Origin: Rhodospirillaceae bacterium
GTDB taxonomy: Bacteria; Pseudomonadota; Alphaproteobacteria; Rhodospirillales; Rhodospirillaceae
DNA length: 46,119 nt
Direction: 5' to 3'
Assembly (NCBI GenBank): GCA_019694335.1
Contig: JAIBCD010000022.1
Location: 1-46,119 of the forward strand
The notes under the pieces are model-generated. The model was given only the letters and a program-made list of their open reading frames with translations. It was not told the origin of the DNA and did not search any database. Both the position numbers and the translations under genes were made by a program. Of the stretch, positions 7,243 to 16,162 are shown in pieces; positions within the stretch are counted from its first letter, which is position 1, and each line of letters begins with the position of its first letter.

Positions 7243-7883
7243 CAGTCGTTGCGCCAATCCGTAAGCCCTTCGCGGTCACAGACGTCCTGGAACGCCGTGC
7301 GGGCGCGCATGCGCACGACGTAGGGCCCGATGTGACGCCAGGGCGTGGCGGGGCGCGGCATGTTGCGCGACCACCGCATCAGCATGGTCGCGAGCAGATC
7401 GGCGGTGGTCATCAGGTCGCCAAGCAGGTACGGCCGGCCGTCGCCGAGAAGCGTACTCAGCCGGCCCCACGCGCCCTCGATGCGCCGCTGCGCCAGTCGC
7501 CGGATGGCGGCGGCGTCGGCGGGTTCGCCGTCCTGGTCCGCGTAAAACCAGTCTCGCATGGCGGGCGACAGCGTGTTGGCCAGATAGACCGTCAGTTCAA
7601 GCCATGCCGCGCGCCGGGAATCATCGATGGCCGGCGCGAGGCCGGCTTCCGGGTGCCGCTCGGCGAGCAACATCAGCAGCGCGGCTGACTCGGTGTAGAC
7701 CCGCCCATCGATCACCAGCGCCGGAACCCTGCCGGAGGGATTGATCTGGAGGAAACCTTGCGAGCGTTGATCCCCCGCCGCGAGGTCGAGACGTTCCGTC
7801 CGGAACGCGACCCCAAGCTCGACCAACATCCAATGAACCGCCAGGCTTGCCGCGCCCGGCGCGTAATACAGCACATAGCTCAT
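7242..7883 (-). CDS. Glutathione S-transferase family protein
   Basis: A 213-residue protein of normal GST length. Residues 1-80 form the thioredoxin-like domain, with the substrate-binding start YYAPGAAS, the cis-proline motif NPSGRVPAL and the glutathione-binding ESAALLMLLAE. Residues 90-205 form the all-helical C-terminal domain. The catalytic residue is likely Ser or Tyr in the YAPGAAS turn. It probably conjugates or reduces hydrophobic electrophiles in the cytoplasm. It is the first gene of a two-gene leftward operon and overlaps the start of the 855-residue unknown by one base. About 115 bases separate it from the TonB receptor gene end. The substrate is not predictable. Confidence 0.85.
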   Translation of the reverse strand: MSYVLYYAPGAASLAVHWMLVELGVAFRTERLDLAAGDQRSQGFLQINPSGRVPALVIDGRVYTESAALLMLLAERHPEAGLAPAIDDSRRAAWLELTVYLANTLSPAMRDWFYADQDGEPADAAAIRRLAQRRIEGAWGRLSTLLGDGRPYLLGDLMTTADLLATMLMRWSRNMPRPATPWRHIGPYVVRMRARTAFQDVCDREGLTDWRND

Positions 7884-7999
7884 GATAGGGACGCCTGAAC
7901 GATGGCTTCGGTCATCAGGGCGTAACCTAATATGCGCGTGCCGCCGAAGCTACGGGGAGGACAAGCGGCATGCGCGGGGACCGCCGGCGTCCGGGCCGT

Positions 8000-9946
8000 T
8001 TAAAAATCGACGGCAAGCCGGGCGGAGAAACGTCGCGATCCTTCATAGGTGAATGAACCCGAGGAGCCATTCACCGACCAGCCGAAAGCATTGGTCAGGT
8101 TCTGGACTTGCAGCCGCAACGACGCGGCCGAACCGAACGCATCGAATTTGTAGCGCCCGCCGACATCGACCAACGTCGCCGCGGGTACCTTGAAGGTGTT
8201 TATACGGTCGGCGAAGTTGGCGCCCTTGTGGTCGATCTGGGTCTCCAACGAGAGACCGTGCCAGGCCGGCGGCGCGTAGTTGGCGTTGAAACGGATCAAC
8301 TGGGGCGGACGTCCGGGCGGCACCGGGGCGATCAGCCCCCGGTCCACGGTCGAGCCCGAAACGCGCGGCTGCAACAGCATCACTCCGGCCACCACCGTCA
8401 GATCCGGCACCGGCTGGCCGGCGAGCGAAACCTCGACACCGCGGTGCCGGATGTCACCCACCGAGGTGAAAAGATTGGCGGCGTCACGATCGAAATACGG
8501 CTTGGTCACCTCGAACACCCCGGCGAGCAAGGTGAGGCGCGACGTGATCCGATAGCGGATGCCGGCATCCACCTGCTTGGTCAGGCTGGCGGGCAGGGCC
8601 TCGCCGCGGTTGCTGGCGTTTTCGGGCGCGATACCGGATTCCTCAAGCCCGCGCGTGAAGCTGCTGTAGAACGCCAGCGCATCGGTCGCGAACAGGGTGA
8701 CGGTGCCGTTGTAGATCCAGGGGCTGCTGGTGGTGCTGGCCCGCGGCAGATTGGGCTGCGTCACGTCGCGCCGATAGAACGCCTTCTGCACGCCGAAGCT
8801 GATATCGCCGACGCCCGGCCAAGACCCGATGTAGGAAATCCCGGGCGAGACCTGACGCGCCTTGTCTTGGCTGCTCGGGCCGAAGGTGAACGCCGGTTCC
8901 GGCAGCGGCGTATAGACACCCAGCGTCGCCGGACCGATCACCGCGGCGGCACCCCCGCCGAAAACGCGCTTCACATCACGGCCCTTGGTGGAGACATGTA
9001 CGGTGTGCTGCCTGACGCCGTCGCTGAACACCCGCGTCAGGCGGACCTCGCCCGAATGCGAGAGCTTGCTTTGGGCGGGGTCCGCGAAAGCATCGAGCGA
9101 CGCGGCGCCCGCCGGCTGGACGTTGCGGTAAAACAAGGTGACGTTCTTCGGCTCCTCGCGGGAGGAGCGGAACAGCCCGACCTGCAGGCGCCAATCGCTC
9201 ATCACATCGGCGCGGACAATGACTCCGGCGTTGTAGTCGGTGGTCTCGTGCGCGGCCCATTGTTGGCTGGTGAAAGTTCCGCGATCGACCTCCGGCGGAA
9301 GGTAGGCACCGCCACTCAGGATCAGGGGCTGGGTTTCCTCGTCCTTGAGCTGGAGATTCAAGGTCAGGAGCGGAATGACCTCGACATTGTCGTTGGGGGT
9401 CCAGTGCAGCGTGGCGCCGCCGTTGAAGCCGGTGTTGCCGCCGCGCCATTCCGCCACACGCCGGTACACGCTGGCGCTGATGCCCACACCCAGCCGGCCG
9501 GGAATCGCCGCGATCTCGGCATCGCTGGACACCGAGGCCTGCGGTTGTCCGGTCGGATAGCTGTAGCTGATGGCGGCGCTCGCCTGGGTGTCGTCGCCGG
9601 GAATGCGCAGTTGGATGTCGCCAATGCCGGTCGGCGCCGGGAACGGATAGGACAGCGCGCTGAGGCCGACGCGCATGACCGTCCCTTTGGATATGCGATT
9701 GCCGAACCGGGCCTGCTGGTCGAAGTACAGCCCCTCGATCCTGAGATTGCCCGCCTGTTCGGGGCTGAAGCCGCGTGCGCTCTGGGTGCCATAAAGGCCG
9801 ACGTTTTCATTGCCGACCTGCGTGCCGAAGGCGTCCTCCGCCTTGGTCACCGCATTTTCATTGGCGCGTTGCGCCTGTGCCGTGGTCGCGTTCCCCGCGA
9901 TCACGGTTGCGGCCACGGCGGCCGCCACCCCCCAGTTTACCTGCAC
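8000..9946 (-). CDS. TonB-dependent outer-membrane receptor
   Basis: A 648-residue receptor from the GTG at 9946, which has a strong GAGGGGGA upstream; an in-frame ATG at 10012 would only extend it in front of the signal peptide. Residues 1-26 are a signal peptide ending in TAQAQ. The next 120 residues resemble a short plug domain (YGTQSARGFSPEQAGNLRI, LRIEGLYFDQ), and the rest is a many-stranded barrel ending in the terminal Phe expected for BAM recognition (ARLAVDF). The pattern is closest to siderophore-type receptors, but the plug is short and the ligand is unknown. No TonB/ExbB, ABC importer or regulator gene lies nearby. Confidence 0.85.
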   Translation of the reverse strand: MQVNWGVAAAVAATVIAGNATTAQAQRANENAVTKAEDAFGTQVGNENVGLYGTQSARGFSPEQAGNLRIEGLYFDQQARFGNRISKGTVMRVGLSALSYPFPAPTGIGDIQLRIPGDDTQASAAISYSYPTGQPQASVSSDAEIAAIPGRLGVGISASVYRRVAEWRGGNTGFNGGATLHWTPNDNVEVIPLLTLNLQLKDEETQPLILSGGAYLPPEVDRGTFTSQQWAAHETTDYNAGVIVRADVMSDWRLQVGLFRSSREEPKNVTLFYRNVQPAGAASLDAFADPAQSKLSHSGEVRLTRVFSDGVRQHTVHVSTKGRDVKRVFGGGAAAVIGPATLGVYTPLPEPAFTFGPSSQDKARQVSPGISYIGSWPGVGDISFGVQKAFYRRDVTQPNLPRASTTSSPWIYNGTVTLFATDALAFYSSFTRGLEESGIAPENASNRGEALPASLTKQVDAGIRYRITSRLTLLAGVFEVTKPYFDRDAANLFTSVGDIRHRGVEVSLAGQPVPDLTVVAGVMLLQPRVSGSTVDRGLIAPVPPGRPPQLIRFNANYAPPAWHGLSLETQIDHKGANFADRINTFKVPAATLVDVGGRYKFDAFGSAASLRLQVQNLTNAFGWSVNGSSGSFTYEGSRRFSARLAVDF

Positions 9947-10347
9947 GTCGTCCCCCTCTGCGCGGCCCGTTATAACGTGACACGCCGGGGTGCGCCATCG
10001 CGGAGCGAACACGGGCCCGTGATCTTTGCCCGTGATCTTACCCGTGATCTTACCGGCGATCTTTTCGCTGTCGGACCGGCATCACCCGCCGCAGCGCGTC
10101 CTCCGGTTCGACGCGCGTGAATCGGTTTTGCGGATGTGCCCGAGACCCGGCGTTCGGAGCGGTTCTTTCGGAGCGGTTCTTGGGACAGCCTTCGTTGTCG
10201 CCGGTCGCGGTGATGATCTTGAGCGCAGAGGTCTTGGATCGCCCAGGTTGAGGACGTGCCGCAGGCATTTGTCTCGCCTTGCGGGAACACCGAGCCCTGT
10301 CCTACGGTTTCCACCTCACGCTCCCTTTACTCTCGGAAGGACTTCTC
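9947..10347. other. 400-base divergent intergenic region with short tandem repeats
   Basis: This region separates the leftward TonB receptor from the rightward FMN reductase and holds no credible gene. It contains two repeat tracts described separately: about four units of a 12-13-base repeat at 10016-10065, and two 14-base units near 10155-10183. It must contain the promoters of both flanking genes, though no strong -35/-10 pair stands out. Confidence 0.6.
10016..10065. repeat. Tandem CCCGTGATCTTA repeats upstream of the receptor gene
   Basis: Four consecutive units: CCCGTGATCTTTG (10016), CCCGTGATCTTA (10029), CCCGTGATCTTA (10041) and a diverged CCGGCGATCTTTT (10053). They lie 70-120 bases upstream of the receptor start on its 5' side. 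They could be repeated regulator sites or simple slippage products. Confidence 0.6.
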
Positions 10348-10899
10348 ATGAAAATCGCCATCGTCATCGGCAGCACCCGGCCCGGCCGCAAGGGCGAAGC
10401 CATCGCCAAATGGGTGCATGAGCAGGCCTCCAAGCGCACCGATGCCACCTTCGAGATCGTGGACGTGGCGGCGGCCAACCTGCCGCTCTTGGACGAACCC
10501 ATGCCCGCGATCACGGGCAAATACACCCACGACCACACCAAGGCCTGGGCGAAGACCATCGCCCCGTTCGACGCCTTCGTGTTCGTGGCGCCTGAGTACA
10601 ATCACGGCCTGAACGCGGCCCTCAAGAACGCCATCGACTTTCTCTATGCCGAATGGGTCAACAAGGCGGCGGGGATCGTCAGCTACGGGGCAAACGGGGG
10701 AGCACGGGCGGCCGAACAACTCCGGATGGTCGCCGCTCAGCTGCAATTGGCCGACGTCCAGGCCCAGGTGACATTTTCGATCTTCACGGATTTCGAAGGC
10801 AACGCCCTAAAGCCCGCGCCCAGTCAGGAGAAAGCCCTGACCACCTTGCTGGATCAGGTCGTCGCCTGGGGCTCCGCCCTCAAGGCCCTGCGGAAGTAA
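10348..10899 (+). CDS. NADPH-dependent FMN reductase (flavodoxin-like)
   Basis: A 183-residue protein with the flavodoxin-like fold of the NADPH-dependent FMN reductase family. The N-terminal strand and phosphate loop IVIGSTRPGRKGEAIAKWV bind the FMN phosphate. APEYNHGLNAALKNAIDF is the family's second hallmark and SYGANGGARAAEQLR the third. It likely reduces FMN, quinones, azo compounds or metal ions with NAD(P)H in the cytoplasm. GGAAGGA lies upstream of the ATG at 10348; a longer frame from 10279 adds a non-family N-terminus and is rejected. It is monocistronic, facing away from the TonB receptor gene. Exact substrate is not predictable. Confidence 0.88.
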   Translation: MKIAIVIGSTRPGRKGEAIAKWVHEQASKRTDATFEIVDVAAANLPLLDEPMPAITGKYTHDHTKAWAKTIAPFDAFVFVAPEYNHGLNAALKNAIDFLYAEWVNKAAGIVSYGANGGARAAEQLRMVAAQLQLADVQAQVTFSIFTDFEGNALKPAPSQEKALTTLLDQVVAWGSALKALRK

Positions 10900-11085
10900 G
10901 CGGGCCGGCCGGTCGCCGCCCCGCCTCCCGCCAGCCTCGCGAAGGTGACAGAAATCCCACGGAAACCCCGTCCGGCGGGCAATATTATTGATGCCCCGGG
11001 CTGCGGGCGGACCATATACTTAAGGCGTTACGGCTCCGCTTAAGCTGCCCGTTTCCGGTGTTTGGGTTGCAAGGGAAGGCGCGGA

Positions 11086-12027
11086 ATGAAGAGGAAGGCG
11101 CTTTATAGCTCGTCGCGCGGCGACCGGTCCGGCCGCCCCGGCCCGGTGCGCCTCGCCGAAGTCGCGGTTGCCGAACCCGAACTGCCGCCCGCGCCGCCAT
11201 CGCGATTCTCCCGGGGCATCGGCCGGGTCAAAGCCTTTTACAAGCGCCGCGAAAAATGGTTCGGCCTGCTCGCCAGCGCGGCGGTGGCGATCCTGGCCCT
11301 GGTGCTGTTCCAGGCCTTCGTCCCGGGCGCGCGCAACTTCACCCAGCATGACATCGACCTCGCCGTGCGCTCGACCCTCGAGCACATCCCCGAGCCGCCG
11401 TCGAAAGCCAGCCAGGCCTATGCCGTGATCCGGCCCTCGGTGGTGCGGGTCAGCCAGCTGGAGAAGGGCAAGGATAGCGACGAGCTGGAAGTCAAGGGTG
11501 TGGGCACCGGCGTGATCATCGACGAAAAGGGCACCATCCTCACCAACCTGCACGTGGTGGCGGGCGCGGATAAAGTCGGCGTCGAATATATCGACGGCAC
11601 CAAGTCCGATGCCGAGGTGATCTCGGTGCAGCCCGAGAACGACCTCGCGGTGCTGAAACCCAAGATCCTGCCGGACGACATCCAGCCCGCGACCCTCAAG
11701 TCCACGGCCAAGCTACGCCCCGGCGACGAGGTGATCGCGGTCGGCAATCCGTTCGGCATCGGCGTGTCGGTGTCCGACGGAATCATCTCAGGCCTGCGCC
11801 GCAATTACCAAAGCGCCGACGGCAAGAGCAACCTGACCAACCTTATCCAGTTCGACGCCGCCGCCAATCCGGGCAACTCCGGAGGGCCCTTGGTGACCAC
11901 CGACGGCGAAGTGGTCGGGATCGTCACCGCCATCCTCAATCCCACCAGCCAGCGCGTGTTCATTGGCATCGGCTTCGCGGTGCCGATCGAGAACGCCGCG
12001 GCCGCGGCCGGCCTCTCGCCGTTTTAG
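11086..12027 (+). CDS. Membrane-anchored S1C trypsin-like serine protease without PDZ
   Basis: A 313-residue protease. Residues 1-57 are a basic, proline-rich cytoplasmic tail, residues 58-78 one membrane anchor, and residues 110-313 the DegP/HtrA-type chymotrypsin fold facing the periplasm. The catalytic triad is complete: His156 (TNLHVVAG), Asp186 (ENDLAVLK) and Ser265 (NPGNSGGPL). The frame ends soon after the protease domain, so no PDZ domain is present, unlike DegP or DegS. The start at 11086 has AAGGGAAGG upstream. It is followed after 41 bases by MoxR on the same strand, so it may serve the same envelope process, for example cleaving a signalling or misfolded substrate. Target unknown. 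Confidence 0.88.
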   Translation: MKRKALYSSSRGDRSGRPGPVRLAEVAVAEPELPPAPPSRFSRGIGRVKAFYKRREKWFGLLASAAVAILALVLFQAFVPGARNFTQHDIDLAVRSTLEHIPEPPSKASQAYAVIRPSVVRVSQLEKGKDSDELEVKGVGTGVIIDEKGTILTNLHVVAGADKVGVEYIDGTKSDAEVISVQPENDLAVLKPKILPDDIQPATLKSTAKLRPGDEVIAVGNPFGIGVSVSDGIISGLRRNYQSADGKSNLTNLIQFDAAANPGNSGGPLVTTDGEVVGIVTAILNPTSQRVFIGIGFAVPIENAAAAAGLSPF

Positions 12028-12068
12028 TTTCAGCCTGCTTCATCCGCCCGTTTAAGGAAGATCAGATC

Positions 12069-13094
12069 ATGAGCGATAAACTTTCGCCCAGCTCAGCCGC
12101 CCCGGTCGCGTCGTTGATGGAGCGGGTGCTCTATGAGGTGAAGAAGATCATCGTCGGCCAGGACCGGTTCCTGGAACGCGTGCTGGTGGCGATCCTCGCC
12201 GACGGCCACCTGCTGGTGGAGGGCGTGCCCGGCCTCGCCAAGACTCTGACGGTCAACACCCTGGCCAAGACCTTGCGCGGCAATTTCAAGCGCATCCAGT
12301 TCACCCCCGACCTGGTGCCGGCCGACCTGGTGGGCACGCGCATCTACAACCAGAAGACCGGCGAATTCACCACCTCGCTCGGCCCGGTGTTCACCAACCT
12401 GCTGCTGGCCGACGAAATCAACCGCGCGCCCGCCAAGGTGCAGAGCGCGCTGCTGGAAGTGATGCAGGAACACCAGGTCACCATCGCCGGCGAGACGCAC
12501 AAGGTGCCGCAGCCGTTCCTGGTGATGGCCACCCAGAACCCGATCGAGACCGAGGGCACCTACCCGCTGCCGGAAGCCCAGGTCGATCGCTTCATGATGA
12601 AGGTGATCGTGGGGTACCCGACGGAAGAAGAGGAGTTCGTGATCGTCGAGCGCGTCACCGGGGCCGCCGCCGCGGTCGTGGCCGTCGCCACCACCGACCA
12701 GCTGGTGACCTTGCAGCGGGAATGCCGCAACGGCTATGTCGATCCGGCGCTGATCCAATACGCGGTCAAGCTGGTGAACGCCACGCGCGACCCGGACCGC
12801 GCCGGCATCGCCGACCTCGCGCGCTATCTGCAGTATGGCGCCAGCCCCCGCGCCAGCATCCACTTGGTGGAAGGCGCGCGCGCGCTCGCGTTCCTGCGCG
12901 GAAGGGATTACGCCCTGCCCCAGGATATGATCGACCTGGTGCCGGACGTTTTGCGCCACCGCCTCGTGCTGTCCTATGAAGCCATGGCCGAGGGGGTCAC
13001 AACCGACCAGATTGTCGCCCGAATCTTGAGCCATGTTCCGGCCCCGGATAAGCCGCTGGAAGCCCACGTCAAGGTGGCGGCGCCCGCTGAATAG
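12069..13094 (+). CDS. moxR: MoxR-family AAA+ ATPase
   Basis: A 341-residue AAA+ ATPase of the MoxR family. The Walker A motif GVPGLAKT is at residues 52-59, Walker B LLLADE at 111-116, followed by INRAPAKVQSALLEVMQE, and the sensor region TQNPIETEGTYPLPEAQVDR is typical of the family. The C-terminal lid domain is present (YLQYGASPRAS). MoxR proteins act as chaperone-like ATPases that, with DUF58 and von Willebrand A partners, assemble or activate other proteins, often in envelope stress or metal-cofactor insertion. The DUF58 gene follows after about 20 bases, and the S1C protease precedes. AAGGAAG lies upstream of the ATG. Confidence 0.95.
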   Translation: MSDKLSPSSAAPVASLMERVLYEVKKIIVGQDRFLERVLVAILADGHLLVEGVPGLAKTLTVNTLAKTLRGNFKRIQFTPDLVPADLVGTRIYNQKTGEFTTSLGPVFTNLLLADEINRAPAKVQSALLEVMQEHQVTIAGETHKVPQPFLVMATQNPIETEGTYPLPEAQVDRFMMKVIVGYPTEEEEFVIVERVTGAAAAVVAVATTDQLVTLQRECRNGYVDPALIQYAVKLVNATRDPDRAGIADLARYLQYGASPRASIHLVEGARALAFLRGRDYALPQDMIDLVPDVLRHRLVLSYEAMAEGVTTDQIVARILSHVPAPDKPLEAHVKVAAPAE

Positions 13095-13114
13095 ATGTTG
13101 TTGCCGGCACGTTG

Positions 13115-14095
13115 ATGTTCAAAAGGCCCCAAAAACCCGACCCGGCGCCCGCGCCGGCGAATCACGCCAAGCCCGACCTTCTGCTGCGAAGGCTGGAATG
13201 GACCGTGATCCGCCGCCTCGATGGTTTGCTGCACGGTAATTACCGCACGCTGTTTCGGGGCTTCGGCATGGACCTCGCGGGACTGCGCGAATACCAGTCC
13301 ACCGACGACGTGCGCCATATCGACTGGAACGTGACCGCGCGTCTGCAAGTCCCCCACGTCCGGCAATACAACGAGGACCGCGAGGTCACCGCCTGGTTTC
13401 TGCTCGACCTGTCGCCGTCGGTGGACTTCGGTTCCCAGGAACGCAAGAAGCGCCACATCCTGATCGAATCCGTCGCGGTGCTGGCGCGCATCCTCACCCG
13501 CCACGGCAACCGGGTCGGCGCCATGTTCTACGGCGGCAATGTCGACAACGTCATCCCGGCCAGCGGCGGCCGCGATCATGTGCTGCACATCATGAGTTCG
13601 CTGGAAGCGCGGCCCGAGCTGCCCAACGCCCAGCCCACCAACCTGCGCGAACTGCTGGAAGCCGCGCATCATGTCATCAAGCGCCGCGCGCTGGTGTTCG
13701 TGATCTCGGACTTCATCAGCGCGCCCGGCTGGGACCGGCCGCTGCACCACCTAGCCCGCAAGCACGAGGTGCTGGCGTTGCGCCTGTTCGATCCGCTTGA
13801 ACAGACCCTGCCCGACCTCGGCCTGTTCCTGATGCAGGACGCCGAAACCGGCGAGCAGCTGTATGTGGATACCCACGACAAGGGCTTCCGCAAGCGCTTC
13901 ATGGCGGCGGCCGAGCAGCGTGAACACGATATCCGCGCGGCCTTCGCGGAATCCGGCGTCGATACGCTGGAACTGTCCACCGACGACGACCTGGCCGACG
14001 CCATGTACCGCTTCGCCGATCTCCGCAAGAAGCGCAGCCAGCTGACCGGCGGCGGCGTGCCGCAGAAGCCCGGCCTCCAGGAGAAGCACGCATGA
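13115..14095 (+). CDS. DUF58 domain protein
   Basis: A 326-residue protein with the DUF58 hallmark in the N-terminal third: GMDLAGLREYQSTDDVRHID, followed by WNVTAR and later a von Willebrand-like core (WFLLDLSPSVDFGS) with a degenerate metal site. DUF58 proteins are the standard partners of MoxR ATPases. No membrane segment is obvious, so it is probably cytoplasmic or peripheral. The ATG at 13115 is preferred; a TTG directly before it is in frame. Neither has a strong ribosome binding site, so coupling with moxR is likely. The stop overlaps the start of the next gene as ATGA. Confidence 0.9.
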   Translation: MFKRPQKPDPAPAPANHAKPDLLLRRLEWTVIRRLDGLLHGNYRTLFRGFGMDLAGLREYQSTDDVRHIDWNVTARLQVPHVRQYNEDREVTAWFLLDLSPSVDFGSQERKKRHILIESVAVLARILTRHGNRVGAMFYGGNVDNVIPASGGRDHVLHIMSSLEARPELPNAQPTNLRELLEAAHHVIKRRALVFVISDFISAPGWDRPLHHLARKHEVLALRLFDPLEQTLPDLGLFLMQDAETGEQLYVDTHDKGFRKRFMAAAEQREHDIRAAFAESGVDTLELSTDDDLADAMYRFADLRKKRSQLTGGGVPQKPGLQEKHA

Positions 14096-15180
14096 TCAGC
14101 TTTTTCTGGATCGACATGCTGTGGCTGCTGGCGATCGTGCCGTTGCTGGTCGTGCTTTATATTTTTCTGCTCCGGCGCAAGAAGAAGCTGGCGTTGCGCT
14201 ACGCCAACCTGTCCATGGTCCGGCAGGCGATGGGCGCCGGCGCCACCTTCCGCCGCCATGTGCCGCCGCTGCTGTTCCTGATCTCCCTCACTTTGATGAT
14301 TGCCGCGGTCGCGCGGCCGGCGGCGGTGATCACCCTGCCGTCCCAGCGCTCCACGGTGATCCTGGCCATGGATGTGTCGGGCTCGATGCTCGCCACCGAC
14401 ATACAGCCCGACCGCCTGCAGGCCTCCAAGGCCGCGGCCAAGGCGTTCATCGAGGAACAACCGCGTGACGTTCGCATTGGCGTGGTCGCGTTCGCCGCCT
14501 CCGCGCTCCTGGTGCAGGCGCCGACCTTCGTGCGCGAGGATTTGTTCGCGGCCATCGACCGCCTCGCCACCCAGCGCGCCACCGCCATCGGCAGCGGCAT
14601 CCTGGTGTCGTTGAAAACCCTGTTCCCGGACGGCGATTTCGACATGGGCGGCCGCGGCGGCTTTGGCGGCGCCAACGGCATGAACATGGGCGGCGGAGTT
14701 GCGGGCGCGGGCTTGGGCGGCCGACGCCTGGGCGATGAGCCGAGGAAAGACGAGAAGACTCCCTTCACGCCGGTGCCCGCGGGCAGCAATGGCAACGCGG
14801 TGGTGATCCTGCTCACGGATGGCCAGGCCACGACCGGGCCCGATCCGGTGGAAGCCGCCAAGAAATCCGCCGAACGCGGCGTGCGCATCTTCACGGTGGG
14901 CCTGGGTTCGCCCGAAGGCACCGTGGTCAACTTCGGCGGCCGGTCGTCGCGCGTGCAGCTCGACGAGGAGACCTTGCAGAAAATCGCCGACAGCACCCGC
15001 GGCTCCTACTTCCGCGCCAGCACCGCCGGCGACCTCAAAACCATCTATAAGAGCCTCAACAGCCAGTTGATCATGGAAACCAAGAAGACCGAGATCACCG
15101 CCTTCTTCTGCGCGGCTGCGGCGGCCTTCGCGATCCTGGCGGCCAGCCTTTCGCTGCTCTGGTTCAATCGTATCCTTTAG
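14092..15180 (+). CDS. Membrane von Willebrand A domain protein, BatA-like
   Basis: A 362-residue protein with an N-terminal BatA-type membrane segment (8-28), a second one at about 58-78, a large periplasmic or cytoplasmic vWA domain at 86-320 and a C-terminal anchor. The metal-ion-dependent adhesion site is intact: DVSGS at 94-98 and LTDGQATTG later. A glycine-rich insertion around 183-210 (GGRGGFGG, GGGVAGAGLGG) interrupts the vWA domain, which is unusual. It overlaps the DUF58 gene by ATGA, completing a MoxR-DUF58-VWA module. Full Bat operons usually add a BatB and TPR protein; none follows here, since the next gene starts the pterin-like cluster. Confidence 0.88.
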   Translation: MISFFWIDMLWLLAIVPLLVVLYIFLLRRKKKLALRYANLSMVRQAMGAGATFRRHVPPLLFLISLTLMIAAVARPAAVITLPSQRSTVILAMDVSGSMLATDIQPDRLQASKAAAKAFIEEQPRDVRIGVVAFAASALLVQAPTFVREDLFAAIDRLATQRATAIGSGILVSLKTLFPDGDFDMGGRGGFGGANGMNMGGGVAGAGLGGRRLGDEPRKDEKTPFTPVPAGSNGNAVVILLTDGQATTGPDPVEAAKKSAERGVRIFTVGLGSPEGTVVNFGGRSSRVQLDEETLQKIADSTRGSYFRASTAGDLKTIYKSLNSQLIMETKKTEITAFFCAAAAAFAILAASLSLLWFNRIL

Positions 15181-15190
15181 CTCCGGTTTC

Positions 15191-16150
15191 ATGACTCACG
15201 CGCAAGCGCTCTGGTACACCGGCCCCGGCCAGGTGGCGATCCGCGGTGAAGAGCTAGAGGAGGGAGAGGTGCGTGTACGCGCGCTTTATTCCGGCATCAG
15301 CCGCGGCACCGAGCGCCTGGTCCTGCAAGGCCGCGTGCCTTTGAGCGAGCATCAGCGCATGCGCTGCCCGCGCCAGGACGGCGAGTTTCCGTTCCCGGTG
15401 AAATACGGCTACGCCCTGGTGGGCGAAGTCGAACACGGCCCCAAGAACCTGGAAGGCAAAAGCGTCTTCCTCCTGCATCCCCACCAGACCCGCGCTTCGG
15501 CCGCGCTCGCGGAAGTGCACCGTCTGCCCAAAGGACTGCCGGCGCGGCGCGCGGGACTTACCGCCAATATGGAAACCGCGCTCAACATCATGTGGGATGC
15601 CGGCGTCGCGGCCGGCGATCGGGTGTCGATTGTCGGCGGCGGCGTGCTCGGCCTGCTGATCGCGGGGCTGTGCGCCCAGATTCCCGGCGCCGAAACCACC
15701 GTCGTGGACCCGGACCCCGCGCGCGAGACTCCCGCCCGGACGTTGGGCGCGGCCTTTGCCCGGCCCGCGGATGCGCCCCAGGACCAGGACGTCGTCATCC
15801 ACACCAGCGCGGCCGAATCCGGTTTGACCCTGGCGCTGAACAGCGCCGGGATTGAAGCAAGAGTCGTTGAAGCAAGCTGGTATGGCGACAAGGCTCCGGC
15901 GATTCCGCTCGGCGGCGCGTTCCACGCCCGGCGGCTGCAGTTGATCTCCTCGCAAGTGGGGATGGTTGCGCCGGGCCATCGCCCGCGCTGGACCTATGCC
16001 CGGCGCCTCCAGACAGCCATGACCCTGCTCCTGGATCCGGTGTTCGACATCCTGATCACCGGCGAGCTTGCTTTTGCCGACGCGCCAGGGCAAATGCCGG
16101 GGATCATCGCGGACAACACCGGCCTCATGACCGTGATCCGCTATCCCTGA
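15191..16150 (+). CDS. MDR-superfamily dehydrogenase of the pterin-like cluster
   Basis: A 319-residue member of the medium-chain dehydrogenase/reductase superfamily. The GroES-like N-terminal part is at 1-120, and the Rossmann NAD(P)-binding loop IVGGGVLGLLIAGL is at about 147-160. The classical GHE zinc-site motif is absent, and I see no cysteine tetrad for a structural zinc, so it is probably a zinc-free oxidoreductase despite resembling zinc-type alcohol dehydrogenases. It starts 11 bases after the VWA gene and is followed, with a 12-base gap, by a pterin-synthase-like gene and a glycosyltransferase. That order suggests oxidation or reduction of a side chain on the cluster's product. Substrate unknown. 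Confidence 0.78.
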   Translation: MTHAQALWYTGPGQVAIRGEELEEGEVRVRALYSGISRGTERLVLQGRVPLSEHQRMRCPRQDGEFPFPVKYGYALVGEVEHGPKNLEGKSVFLLHPHQTRASAALAEVHRLPKGLPARRAGLTANMETALNIMWDAGVAAGDRVSIVGGGVLGLLIAGLCAQIPGAETTVVDPDPARETPARTLGAAFARPADAPQDQDVVIHTSAAESGLTLALNSAGIEARVVEASWYGDKAPAIPLGGAFHARRLQLISSQVGMVAPGHRPRWTYARRLQTAMTLLLDPVFDILITGELAFADAPGQMPGIIADNTGLMTVIRYP

Positions 16151-16162
16151 ATTGGAGCAGCA

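Noticed and set aside
8108-10120. 670-codon open frame on the plus strand
   Set aside because: It lies antisense to the TonB receptor, whose motifs, signal peptide and ribosome binding site are clear. Its protein is arginine- and glycine-rich with no domain pattern, a common high-GC shadow.
11086-12027. DegP/HtrA protease with PDZ domains
   Set aside because: The frame ends right after the protease domain at residue 313, so there is no room for a PDZ domain.
13669-15192. 507-codon open frame on the minus strand
   Set aside because: It is antisense to the DUF58 and VWA genes, whose overlapping ATGA arrangement and motifs are convincing.
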